A stretch of DNA of 64,000 nucleotides, taken from the NCBI GenBank assembly GCA_050084515.1, contig CM114273.1:2666001-2730000 (forward strand), read 5' to 3'. The DNA is from Blasia pusilla (taxonomy: Eukaryota > Marchantiophyta > Marchantiopsida > Blasiales). Numbering within the stretch: the stretch's first letter is position 1; each line of letters starts with the position of its first letter. This document shows, in pieces, positions 37,110 through 47,533 of this stretch. Below the pieces are notes generated by a model that was not told the origin of the DNA, ran no database searches, and was given only the letters and a program-made list of their open reading frames with translations. The position numbers and the translations under genes are program-made.

Positions 37110-38490
37110 GCTGCCATGCCGACGAAAACGTTCCCTCAAGTTCTGCAGTTTGGTGGTTGTGTATGGATTGGTGTGCGTCTAGTGTATGCGGCGGTCCGAG
37201 TGCGAAGCACTTCGGATGTGCGCGAGTGTTGCATTTGGTAGTGGTTCTCTGAATGCCAGTAATGCGAACGCGGATTCCTGTAGACAGTGATGGAAGAATG
37301 CAGATAAAAAGGTCCGGTGGATCTCCTGAAGAGGAAGCTCTGTTCTATCTATGCCTTGGCTCCTGGCCCACACTAGTCATATTTCTAGCTCCCCAGCTTT
37401 TGGAGGGATAATCGTTCTCATCAAACATTGAAGGCTTCGAGTGTATTGTCCTCTCACCTGCAGACCGCATAAAACGGGGCCATCTTTGCTGTGCTTTGGA
37501 TTGCATTGCACACAGGTCTCCTGAAGAGCCCTACGTCTCGACTGTCTAATCTACACACCCGAGTCCACTTTCGAGCGTTTCCAAGGACTGGATACACCAA
37601 TTCTCCTGCTGGACAGTCGGTCATATCACTCATGGGATGCATCAACCGTAGCGTTTCTATCGTGCACCGACTTCAAGCATGGACGCCGTCTTCAGCTTCG
37701 GATCGGATTAGCTTTGACGCAGCTCTTCCTTCCCTCGGTGCTCTCAAGCAGAACATACATAACGAGATGGCAGTCAGTGGAGTGCTGTCGGCACATTTCA
37801 TAAGATTACTAGTTTTTCATCCCATTCCAAAAATGTGGAGAAACTCAAAACTGCTCACAATCACTCGACCCACCTCCGTCCCACCCTGCCCTCCTAACTG
37901 CTGCCATAGCCAGCCCATAACCCTGGAGAGACGATTCTGCGAGTGGAGGCAGCCGTGAAAACTAAGAATCTAGCTACCTCTACGGATCAGCCTACCGTCA
38001 CGAGTGAGTGATTAAATGATGCGGAGAGGGGGCAGCGGTTCCCTTTCCAGAGTGCACAGTGTCTATTGCGGATGCCGTCGAATTTGTGGCAACGCGGCGC
38101 TTGCGAAATTGTGGATCTGGCTGCAAACACACACAGACATCCTTGGGTTTTTTGGGTTGGGGTGCGCGACCATGAAGAACTGGAATCGCGGAGTTGTCTC
38201 ATGATGAGGAGAGGTGCGGCGATTCCGTTTCAGAGGGTATGCTGTCTATTGTGGAAGCCGTGAGCTTTGTGGCGCCTGCAATTCCCAAGTCTTGTCATGG
38301 AATATCAGAGAGATCATGACCTGCTGCAAACGCGGAAGAGAGATGGCGAAAACCTACTCCATTTCTGAAAGCCGCCCATTAGTGGCCCACCTCATTCCGT
38401 CCAATCAAACTAAAGAACGAAAAAAAGATAGTGATGGGGATTTGATTTGTATTAGCCATGGAGATCTGGTCGTTCTTGCATTTCAGCACG
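37110..38490. other. No recognised gene; contains a diverged direct repeat
   Basis: The 155-codon plus-strand frame at 37491 has no recognisable domain. Two ~85-base segments at 38016-38105 and 38201-38285 are similar: ATGATGMGGAGAG, then CGGTTCC-like, GTCTATTG and GAATTTGTGG-like words. They form a direct repeat 185 bases apart. Confidence 0.45.
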
Positions 38491-38499
38491 GTTGGTGCG

Positions 38500-40260
38500 T
38501 GGCGGCCTCGCGGTGAAGGTGGGAAAGTGCAAGGCTTGGTTTCCATCAAGCCTGCCGGCTGATATTCATGTATCCGACGGATTCTTGACACTTGTTGGAG
38601 GGCTTTGCGTCTTGGGAGTCCCACTCGGGAGCCAAGACTTTGTATCAAGTTTTGTGGCGGCGGCTCTTACCGAGGATCTTCTCCACGTCGACGATCTCAC
38701 GAGGATTGGTGACCCTCAAGTAGCTTATGGTATCCTTTCATCCTGTTTCGCTCGTAGGAATGGTTATCTTTGTAGAACCGTTTGGGCGTCAGCCATATTT
38801 CTTCCTTGTATAGATCCTTTGATAGAAAGATCATGCAAGCGTTTGGGGATCTACTAGGACCCGATTGCTTAGAATGCCATGCGGGGGAGTTAGCTCGTAG
38901 ACAGGCTTCTTGGCCGATTGCCTTTGGTGGAGTAGGTCTTATAGCGACTCAGTTAGTGGCGTCTTCAGCTTTTTTAGGGAGTTGTGCCAATGTAGCACCC
39001 CTCCTTTGCTCCCCATTTTTGGTTAGGGATAGACCACTCCTTTTACAGTATATTTCCCAGGTTGAGGATGGTCTTTTCTCACTTCAGTCTTGACTCACAG
39101 CTTGTAGAGACCCCTTCTAGTTGAGGCTAGAGCAATTCTTTCCACTTTCTCTTCTCTAGTTACCTCTGGATAGTCTGGGCTGCAATCTTCTTTGATGGAA
39201 GCCCACTTTGAGCAATGTTCAGAGCTATTATGTTGGATGGGAATATCCCCTGGAGCTTCGGGCCCGTATTCGCTCTTGCTCCGAAAAGGGGGCAGACTCA
39301 TGGGTGGGGGCTCACCCCCTCATCCCGGCTTTCCGCATCGCACCACTTACCTACACTACAACGATGCAGTTTCGACTGGGCCTCCCCCAACCATCGATAG
39401 TTGGTTCGACACATTACGAATGTCGCCGGAGTCTGGATCCACTTGGTGTGCATTTGGCACGGTGTCCAGTTGGAGATGAGAGGAAAGCCACTCACGATGC
39501 AGTCAGGGATGTTATGTTCTGTATTGCTTGGGAGAGTGGCTTCCATGTGCAAAGAGAGAGGCACTTCTCCATGCGGGATTCCCTTATCCGTGTTGATCTC
39601 TACATGACGTGGGAGTCTGAGGTGGTGGAAGCGGATGTTGTAGTGACGGATCCTACGTGGGAGGCGGTGCGAGCCCAAGTGGTGGCACAAGGGAGATTGC
39701 TTCAAGGAGTGGCGGCGGCGGCCGTAAAGAAGACCCACATTTATAGTCGACTTCATGACGGACATCGATTTATCCCCCTAGCCATTGAGATGTACGAGGC
39801 TATGGGGGAGAGGTTTGACTCGTTCCTTACGAGTTGCGCCCATCATCTCCAGTCGAGAAATGGGTTGTCCTTAGCCATTGTGATTCTTTATTGTAGGCAA
39901 CAGATCTCCATAGCTTTGCAGCGTGCCCATGCAAATGGGCTTTTGCGGCGGGCTCAGGCAATTGGAGACGCCAATGCTAGAGGCCCACTTAGTAGTAGCC
40001 ATAGTTCTCTAGGTGTTGTTGATATTGTCTCTGTTGTTGGTGAGTTTGGTCATCAGGGGTGGGAGGCCCCCTTGTGTCTCTTCAGGGCCGGTTTTGGCCC
40101 GCGGGTTTTTTGGCTCTTTATTCCCCCCTCCTTTGTATCCCAATGGGTTTTCCATCCAAGTTTCTATTAAAGTTTATATTTCCCCCTATATTGTTTTATT
40201 TTAGGGGAGAAGCCCCTTGGTTTTGTAAATTCCTCTCTCTTGTTCATATTTTGTATTTTT
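38500..40260 (+). pseudogene. LINE A: 3' part of a non-LTR retrotransposon ORF2, decayed
   Basis: The sequence starts inside the reverse-transcriptase region (GLAVKVGKCKAWFP, LGVPLGSQDFV, DPQVAYGILSSCFARRNGYLCRT). After a frame change near 38855 it continues with the post-RT region, and then shows stops at 39091-39200. It resumes with FRLGLP and the cysteine/histidine motif CRRSLDPLGVHLARC...H. The segment SLIRVDLYMTWESEVVEADVVVTDP resembles a PD-(D/E)XK-type endonuclease core. The rest, LHDGHRFIPLAIEMYEAMGERF, runs on to about 40168, followed by an untranslated tail. Missing N-terminal RT motifs show 5' truncation. A second copy, LINE B, lies on the opposite strand nearby. Confidence 0.8.
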
Positions 40261-40705
40261 AGTCCATAAGATTATTTGTCTTTTAAGTTAATAAGATAAT
40301 TAAAATTTGATTTCAAATGACTCTTGAGAATTAAAAATGAGAGGTAATTTAAATATGTGCATGGCACAACTTAGACTAGTCCAAAGTACAAAAGAGGGGA
40401 TTCCAAGGAGTACGTGATGAAAGAAAGAAAAAGGATGCCCACATCCGACCAGAAAGAAATAAAGAAAGAAAGGGTGTCCCTCTTACCGGTTAAACTCCTC
40501 AACATAGACAATATAAACTAAGCCTAGAGAAACATAATTTACATCAAGATGATCTCTAGCATCGGCGACTTTCACAGCATGAGCTCGCCTCGAAAGTCCA
40601 TCGGCTTGGACAAGCTCCAAAGTTATGGAAACCTATTAAAGAATTGCAAAGAAGCTAAAGACAATTCATTTGTGGATTAGAGGTGATGGGTGCAATTCTT
40701 AAGGG

Positions 40706-41017
40706 CAAGGTTGCATGTGGACAAAGTCCGTGTCCGTGGACTTATGTTCGGCCTATAGAAGGACTTGTCCGTATGGGCCCCACCTTTCCCTTCTTTCTCA
40801 TTCCCCTTACTTGCCTTCGTGTTCCATTCTCCCCCATTTCTTCCTCCCTCCACCTCCACTCCCTCCTTCCTCATTGCTCCTCTCATCCTTGCCTTGCCTT
40901 ACACCATGGACTAAAAGTGTGGGTCCCACCTCTTGGAACCCATGTCCGTGGACATGTCCAAACTTGTGCGTCCATGTCCTTCCTAAGGAAGGACTTGTCC
41001 GTTTATGTGCAACCATG
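40706..41017. mobile_element. 312-bp MITE inserted in LINE B
   Basis: The ends are inverted: CAAGGTTGCATGT on the left and, on the reverse strand of the right, CATGGTTGCACAT. Both are followed by GGAC-rich subterminal words (GGACAAGTCC, TCCGTGGAC). It is flanked by CTTAAGGG (40698-40705) and CTTAACGG (41018-41025), a 7/8 target duplication. LINE B resumes exactly on both sides. The inside is C-rich without coding capacity. The superfamily is unsure; 8-bp duplications suit hAT or Mutator. Confidence 0.8.
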
Positions 41018-41104
41018 CTTAACGGGCGAGTCAAACCTCTCCCCCTAGCCCCATACATCTCTATGGCTAGTGGGACGAATTGATGTCCTTTGTGAAGTTG
41101 ACAA

Positions 41105-41370
41105 CGAAGCCCATAGTTTGTCCCGGAACCGCATTCAAGGCGCGTAGGGTAGCGCCTACCTCGAGCTAGGTCGGGCCCAGGTTTCAGGTTCGGGTGCCCC
41201 GGGATGGGGAGGTCGCGACGGAGGATGGAGAGGTCGCGACGGACGCCCTGGAGAGACGGACAGGACGCGACGGACGGGACCGGGCGTCCAGAGACGGACG
41301 GCCCGGCCCAGACGGCGCGAGACGGACGGGACGGGAGGGCAGGGAGGACCGAGGACGGGGGGTTAGGGCT
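41105..41370 (+). repeat. Left terminal inverted repeat and GGACGG-rich subterminal zone
   Basis: The first 60 bases match the right end at 58 positions, and similarity stays near three quarters to about 41240. It holds the inner palindrome-like GGCGCGTAGGGTAGCGCC and then repeated GAGACGGACGG-type words. The mismatches against the right TIR are largely C/T and G/A, as expected from methylated-cytosine decay. Confidence 0.85.
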
Positions 41371-41379
41371 CTCCGTGAC

Positions 41380-41755
41380 GTCTCTTGCACTGTCCGCTCT
41401 CTCTGCTTGTTCGTTCGCTCGGCTCTCGTTCGCCCGGCTCTCGTTCACTAATCTTTCGCAACTCTCCTCTCGACTCTGCTCGGATCTCATTCGCTCAGCT
41501 TTCGCAGCTCTGCTCGGCTCTCGGAAAGCTCAACTTTCGCAGCTATGCTTGGCTCTCGTTCGCTCACCTCTGCTCGGCTTCACCGTTCACCTCTGCTCGT
41601 GCTCGGCTGCTCGGCTCTCGTTCGTTTGCTTTGCTCAACTCTGCTCGGCTCTCGTTTGCTCACCTCTGCTCACCTCTGCTCGGCTCACCGTTCACTCACC
41701 TCTGCTGAGTGAGTGCTCTGTGTGGTCATTCGCTCACCTCTACTCGGATTCTCTA
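41380..41755. repeat. CTCGGCTCTCGTTCGCTCACC degenerate tandem repeat
   Basis: Variants of CTCGGCTCTCGTTCGCTC and CACCTCTGCTCGGCT follow one another about a dozen times next to the left TIR. The long Ser/Leu/Arg frames through it come from the repeat, not from a gene. Confidence 0.75.
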
Positions 41756-44252
41756 GTAGATCCATTTGCAATAGCTGTTGCAGCTCTCTCTCCTCCATAG
41801 GAAGTCGGCTCCTCTAGTAGTTCCATTTGCAATAGCTGGAAATGTTTCGTTTCTTGCTGGATAAACCTCGGATTGTATCTTCTTGCTGGAGAAACCTCGA
41901 ATTGTTTCTTCTTGGCCCGTCGGGACTCCAAAATGCGGACCGACCTTTGTTCATTCTAGAGTTTGGATTGGCTGCAACTCGACAAGCAGGTGGCAGTGAT
42001 TTTGGTAAGGAGGGAGTTTCTCTCATCCTCCACTTCGCTTGCGCCTCTGCTTTTGAATCCTTGGCAGAAAGAGAGAAATCACTTCTCCTATCAGTGGGAG
42101 AATGAGCTTCTTTTTTGGGTACCGATAGTAGAATTGTGAAACGCGTCTATCAATGTGGGGCTTCTCTCTCCGTCTCTGACAAGTCCTAGATCAGAAGCGT
42201 AGGGAGAGGATGGTTGGGAGGATTCCGATGACCCCACACTTTTCTCCTCGAATATTGGCGCATGATGTGCTCAAGACTGGTGAGATTGGCCCAGAGCATT
42301 TGCTCTCCCGGCTTTCTTTCCAGGCTCGTTAGAAGACGGGTAGAAGTTTCTGTTGGTCTGGGATGCTTCAGAAATGAGGCCGGGGTTAGGCAAGGGCTGC
42401 AGGACACGAAAGCAGGCCAGCGCTGAGCCCCTAGTCATAGAACTGTGGGAAAGGGACGTTTAGGACTCCAGACTGATAGGACTCCAGACTCCAGAGCTGC
42501 AGTCGATGGAGAGAGGAGTGCCGGAAGGAATAGCCGAAGACGACGCTCGGCTCTCATCACACGATGAGCTCCTACAGTTTTCCAGTTGTGTTCTTGGCGA
42601 CCCACTTTTTGAGGATGCTCGAGAATCGGTGCGATCGGAGGTGCTCTTGGGAACGGGCCGGGGAGGAGCGTCAGTTTCAGGACGCGAGGTGAGGATGGAA
42701 AGGAAACGAGCCTGTCAATTTCTTGAGGATGGGATGTGCGGCAGCTCGCCGTGCTCATCGAGCGAGTGAAGCGGTGGCGGAAACTTCTTGAAGAGCGTGT
42801 TGTTGAGTGCGTCTTTGAATTGGAGGGGTCTTTCCTTGCCGATGAGCAGAAGTAGCGGCAAAGCTGTCGTTGAAATTCGTCTTTGTTTGGTGAAAGGACG
42901 CGTTTGGTATCCCGAATTAGATGCGCGCAAACTGATGAAAAGCGTGTTGCGATTCTCGTCTAGCAGCGTTGGCGTTGAGGACTGACTGGCGTAAGGGAGA
43001 GGTGGATGAGATCCGTAAACGTTTTGTTGATGGGCCTAGACAATGTGATCTGTGCAGGAGTCTTCTTGGAGTCGGTGCCATCTCAGGATCAAAAAGTTGC
43101 TGAATCAAATCTCCGTCAGTGCTAGTCAAAGAAAGGCTTCTCTCCTTGTTTCGGTTCCAACTGGCGATCGATCAGGTGTTGGAAGGCGTACCATCTCTCA
43201 TTCATTCATTTCATGAGACTTTGCGCTTGTGTTACCTCGGGTTCCCCATGTCTCGCTCTCCGCCCTAAACCGATCGATCATAGAACTGAGCGCCGCTCCC
43301 GGTTAACAAGATGACAACACGCTTTGCTTTGCTTCTGCTCGAGCATCGAGACTCGAGAGACGATGGATTGATTGCACGAATCCATCACTCATTTGTTCCT
43401 CCACACGCACACGCTACCCCTACCTGCCCGTATCCAGTCATAGATCATCGTGTGCGCTTCACAGTCGTAGATCATCTCTGTCTATCGATACATGGAGTTC
43501 TCCCACATTATTCCTATTTGTGGGCATCTGATAATCTATCGTGGTTCGGTAGGGGCATGAGTGAGTACGACAGGGGAGCGACTACAAAGTGAACACCTTT
43601 TCACCAAAAGGACGATTGTCGAAGTATGCTATCGAGGCTATTAAGGTATTGGTAAAATCTGTCAAGAAGCTCTGATAGACCCTCAGACTATATTCTTGAA
43701 TTTTATTCCGGAGTCTATTTGAAGCTAGTCTTTCTGATGGTTGATCTTTCGCTCGAACTTCTTTCATCAAATTAGGTCTGCTAGGGCTAAGGAGGTTTTT
43801 TGCTGAATATGGTTTACGGCCCTTCTGGCATCAATTTGTGCATCAATCGTTTAGGCTGATTATGTTTAGGGTCCTTCGTGAATTCTGGAAACAAGCTGCT
43901 AGCAATTTGGACCATCTTGGATTAGGATAAATCATTTTTAGCCTGTACCAGCTCATGCAGAGGAAGGATGGCCCTTCTTTAGTGTACAGGATTGCCATAT
44001 CGTTGTTTGTGAGTTGTGTATGTTACTTGCAAGTCAGAAACATCATCTCTGGGCAATTTTTTTTGACATGATGCTTCTTGAATTTCTTCTTGTTTCGAGG
44101 GTTCTCATAAGCTTGTTGAATTTTGCTTGTTTTTGGTATTGTGTAGGTTTGAAGGTCATTAGTAACATTGGAATTCCGCCATCGACAGTTACGTTTTTTG
44201 AGCTAGTAGGGGAGGTAGGTTTAAAGCCAGCAAGGACAAAGACATTAGGGCC
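41756..44252. other. Left interior of the transposon, no recognised gene
   Basis: Several 60-110 codon frames exist on both strands at 41.8-43.1 kb, with GC-rich, gene-like composition, but I recognise none. The related pair AGAGCGTGTTGTTGAGTGCG (~42791) and AAAGCGTGTTGCGATTCTCG (~42939) is a diverged internal repeat. These may be captured host-gene pieces or leader exons of the plus-strand gene. Confidence 0.35.
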
Positions 44253-44960
44253 ATGTCGGGTCAGCCGATGTTTTTAGATGCCAAGGGGTTGCGGTTGTTG
44301 GGAATTCAGGTTAAAAATCCTGAAAACATGACTAGTCTTCTATCAGGGAACCAAGGCAATCTTGAGACATGGGTCAGCCCCATAGTACATAGCAGCTCTA
44401 GTTCAGATTTTTTCTTAGCTGATATTGTGTGCAAGCGCTTGCATCCTCATTCCAGAACATATTTGGATGATTGGATTGTCTTAGGGTTTCCTTTGGAAAC
44501 TTATAAGTGTCTAGAACAGGCAGCGATACATGTTGGATTTAATGTTGCATTCTCACCCAAGGCCCGGTTGGTGGGGGACCATGTATGGTTAGACTCTTAC
44601 TTCCAAAAGAAGGGACTGACTGAATTTCTAGTGGTGGAAAACCAGGGAGGTAAGATGAATGTTGTCCGAATTAAGGACATAAAACATTTGATGGGGGCAT
44701 CCAAACAGAACATGCTTGCCAAGATTGTTTGTACAATCCGGTTAAAGAGGAGAGTGTCCACCTCTGAGGAGAAGGAACCTGTTCCTTGGGTTATCGGAGT
44801 TACTCCTAAAAGTATCTACCTTATTGACCAGACTGATGTGGATGACAAAGCACCTATTGGGAATGAGCACATTTCATATCTGTCCGAAGTACTGAGTTCC
44901 ATGGCCCTTCTGAATTTAGCCCAGGGTATTTCTCGGTACCTTGTTTCCTTCTGGAATTAA
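44253..44960 (+). CDS. Unrecognised 235-residue frame in the transposon
   Basis: A proper ATG at 44253 opens 235 codons (MSGQPMFLDAKGLRLLGIQ...). The protein is of ordinary composition with YLDDWIVLGFPLETYK and a basic segment IRLKRRVSTSEEK, and no domain I can name. A donor-like TCG|GTACCT near 44935 could splice it to the zinc-finger exons starting near 45.5 kb, making one gene. It reads away from the left TIR, the position of the second gene in MuDR-type elements. Confidence 0.45.
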   Translation: MSGQPMFLDAKGLRLLGIQVKNPENMTSLLSGNQGNLETWVSPIVHSSSSSDFFLADIVCKRLHPHSRTYLDDWIVLGFPLETYKCLEQAAIHVGFNVAFSPKARLVGDHVWLDSYFQKKGLTEFLVVENQGGKMNVVRIKDIKHLMGASKQNMLAKIVCTIRLKRRVSTSEEKEPVPWVIGVTPKSIYLIDQTDVDDKAPIGNEHISYLSEVLSSMALLNLAQGISRYLVSFWN

Positions 44961-45506
44961 TTTTTTTTACGGAGTTTAGCATGATTATCTTTGCAGTATT
45001 TACATGGTACACCTGAATTCCTCACGCATGTATCTTGTTCCCCATTGGCACGGCTGACCAATTCGAGTCTTTGTCCTCGTCTTGTGTGTAGGTAGTGGGG
45101 GCTCCTCAAGACCTTGACCACGTGTGCCATGTTAGGTTTAGGGTAGAAGTAGGTTTTCTTATGTTTATGGCCTTGACACATTTACATACTTCGGATTGCT
45201 GCAAAGTAGACATTCTGTAAACTTTTCAGATATAGTATACCCGGTGACAAAACCAGGAATTCTCCTCAGATGGAATTTGAGGAGATGTATCCTACAAATT
45301 TTGGTAGGAGTAAGGGGTATGGATGCGAGAGGAATTCAGTATCTACATTAGCTTACATTTTTAGAAGTATGATTTTAAATTCCAGCTTTGCATTCCAATC
45401 GTTTAGGGACATGTGAAGCTTTTGGTTGAATGGGTTTAGGGTTACTCTGAGCACCACCTGTATGCTTGTATATGTTGATGCGTAGGCGTGTGAGTGAGAA
45501 CTCGTT

Positions 45507-47533
45507 GTGGATACACTCCAGGTTGAAGCCCAACCAGCAAACATCTTTGCTACATTTTTGGGCAAGAGTGTAGGTCCTCCATACAAACCAGCCTTACAAA
45601 CCTCTCTTTGGCGGGACCAGGTGGAGTGGGTTCATTGTTGCTACTCAAAGGAGCATAAGCAATTCGTGTGCCTATGCTCCAAGTGCATTGAGTACTTTCG
45701 TGGGCGAGAAACTTTTAACTCACACATTGCATCACATTGGTTGAGGCCGGTGCCTGGAACACCAAGGGAGAGTGGTAAGAAGAAGGTCGAAGCAGACAAC
45801 AACCGAGATGACATGGAGGATGAAGATGATGGTAACGGTGGTGGAAGTGAATTTTCATATGCAGTTAGTGAGATGGTAGCAATGTTTGGTGTATGGGCTT
45901 TATGATAGCCTTCCTTCATTCATTTATGTTCCACCTTGTGCAGGGAACCAGGCTACCCCATCTGCAGCCAACTTGCGTCTTCGAGGCACCGTGCAGCAAT
46001 GCTGGGCTCATCGCAGAAAACAGAAGAAGGCTGCTCTCTTCAATCAAGCGAAGGAGCATTCCAAATGGGCAGCAGGCCCGTTTGTACTTATGCCCATTTT
46101 GCCAGATCTTTTGATTGCTTTTGAGGGCTATAGGACAGAGGAACACAATCATACCTCTTGGGCAGGTTTGGCTAGGATACATGAGTATGAGAAGGTCCGA
46201 GAGGAGTTAGAGGGTGCCATTGTAAGCCCTACCACCACTGTGAGAGGATGGATTGAATCAGGCCGCAAGCTTCTCCCTTCTACTATCCCTGTAGATAGAG
46301 CTCAGCGTTCCACCTATTGGAGATGCCTAGCTGCTTTCCATCATCTAGCCGCGGTGTGGATCATGGACAGACAGGAACCGTATCGATGGGATGCTGGAGC
46401 GGAAACCATGCATCATCAGGTTGAACATTCCCTGCATGTTCTAGATGAAATGGGCCGAGCACAAAGGCATGCATGGTACATCAGTGAGGAGTACTACCTC
46501 CCACGCTTCAAGTTCAACTACAAGATCTGGAAAGAGAAGAGTCAACCTAGCATTCTTGCCAAGTTCAGGGATACAGTCTCTCGCATGTTTGTGGATGGAG
46601 TCGGCTGCTTCCTTGCTGATGCGGTTGTCCAGGTATAGTGCTACTTCATTTCATGCAAATTTCTCACTAGGAATTGTTGAAGAGTTGTGAGTTCATGATT
46701 TCCCATTGTATCCCTTGTAATTCCGCATTGTCTCTAACAAGTTTTAGATGTGCAGGGTGGCCTGGATGTGGAAATCATAGATTCCAGTGACTCTGACTGT
46801 AGTGATACACATCTCCCAAGTCCCCAACCCACCACGCATAGTACCGGGCGCCATGTGATACAAGAGGAGCATGTTCCAACTGAGGGTGGTGAGGAGGGTA
46901 TTGCGGGAGATCATGTCGAGCAGAGTGAGGAGGATACTATTTTGATTCAGAGGCAGAGGAGACCAACAACGCTTTGGACACGTCATGTGCATGGTGAAAA
47001 GGTGCAGAAGCGAGGTAAGGGTGCATAGGATCTCGGAAATCCCGCCGACTGAACCCGGAAGTTGATGTCGAACTGGGTGATTCTAGCCCGGTCATGGATA
47101 GTCATGGGCCAGGTAATGAAGGCCCAATTGAAGACTCGCATACCCCCAATGAAGTGGTCTTGTAGGCGGATCCACAAATCATGGAGACTGCACCCAAGGG
47201 CATGACTAAAGAAGAAAAAGCCCGAAGGAGGAGGATGATGATGGCTTCACAACAGGTGTCTTGCATTGTGCTCAATTCTGTCGATGACATTTTTTTATTG
47301 TATGTCTTCGGACCATGTCCAATAATTGTGCTTGTGTTGATATGTTGTAATGTGTTCAGAATCCTACAGATGGGACTCTCAAGGAACGGGGCATGGACCT
47401 TGAAGACCCTTTGGTCTTACCTTCGCAGGAGGGTATTGAGGGGATTAGTGCCTACGAATTTCAGGCCACACCTTTACCCGAGTTCTGCACTCCAGCATTG
47501 CGGCCTCTGGATGGCATGTCTCTAAGTCCTTGA
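45507..47533 (+). CDS. C2H2-type zinc-finger cargo gene of the transposon, multi-exon
   Basis: Exons are (45507)-45888, 45944-46632, 46756-47014, 47029-47255 and 47360-47533. Phases match at each junction and the stop is TGA at 47531-47533. The first exon lacks an ATG and must begin upstream. It carries CSKCIEYFRGRETFNSHIASH, a C-x2-C-x12-H-x3-H zinc finger, then an acidic linker. The 229-codon middle exon is helical with many Trp and charged residues (QQCWAHRRKQKKAALFNQAK, YWRCLAAFHHLAAVWIMDRQ). Later exons are acidic and end in a short basic KKE/RRRR patch and a Pro/Leu tail. A DNA-binding helper role in transposition is only a guess from position. The step from 47014 to 47029 is odd: the gap is 14 bases, GT...AG bounded and phase-consistent, too short to splice. 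Confidence 0.6.

Noticed and set aside
41194-41800. Frames of 85-198 codons near the left TIR
   Set aside because: They arise from the GGACGG-rich TIR zone and the CTCGGCTCTCGTTCG repeat.
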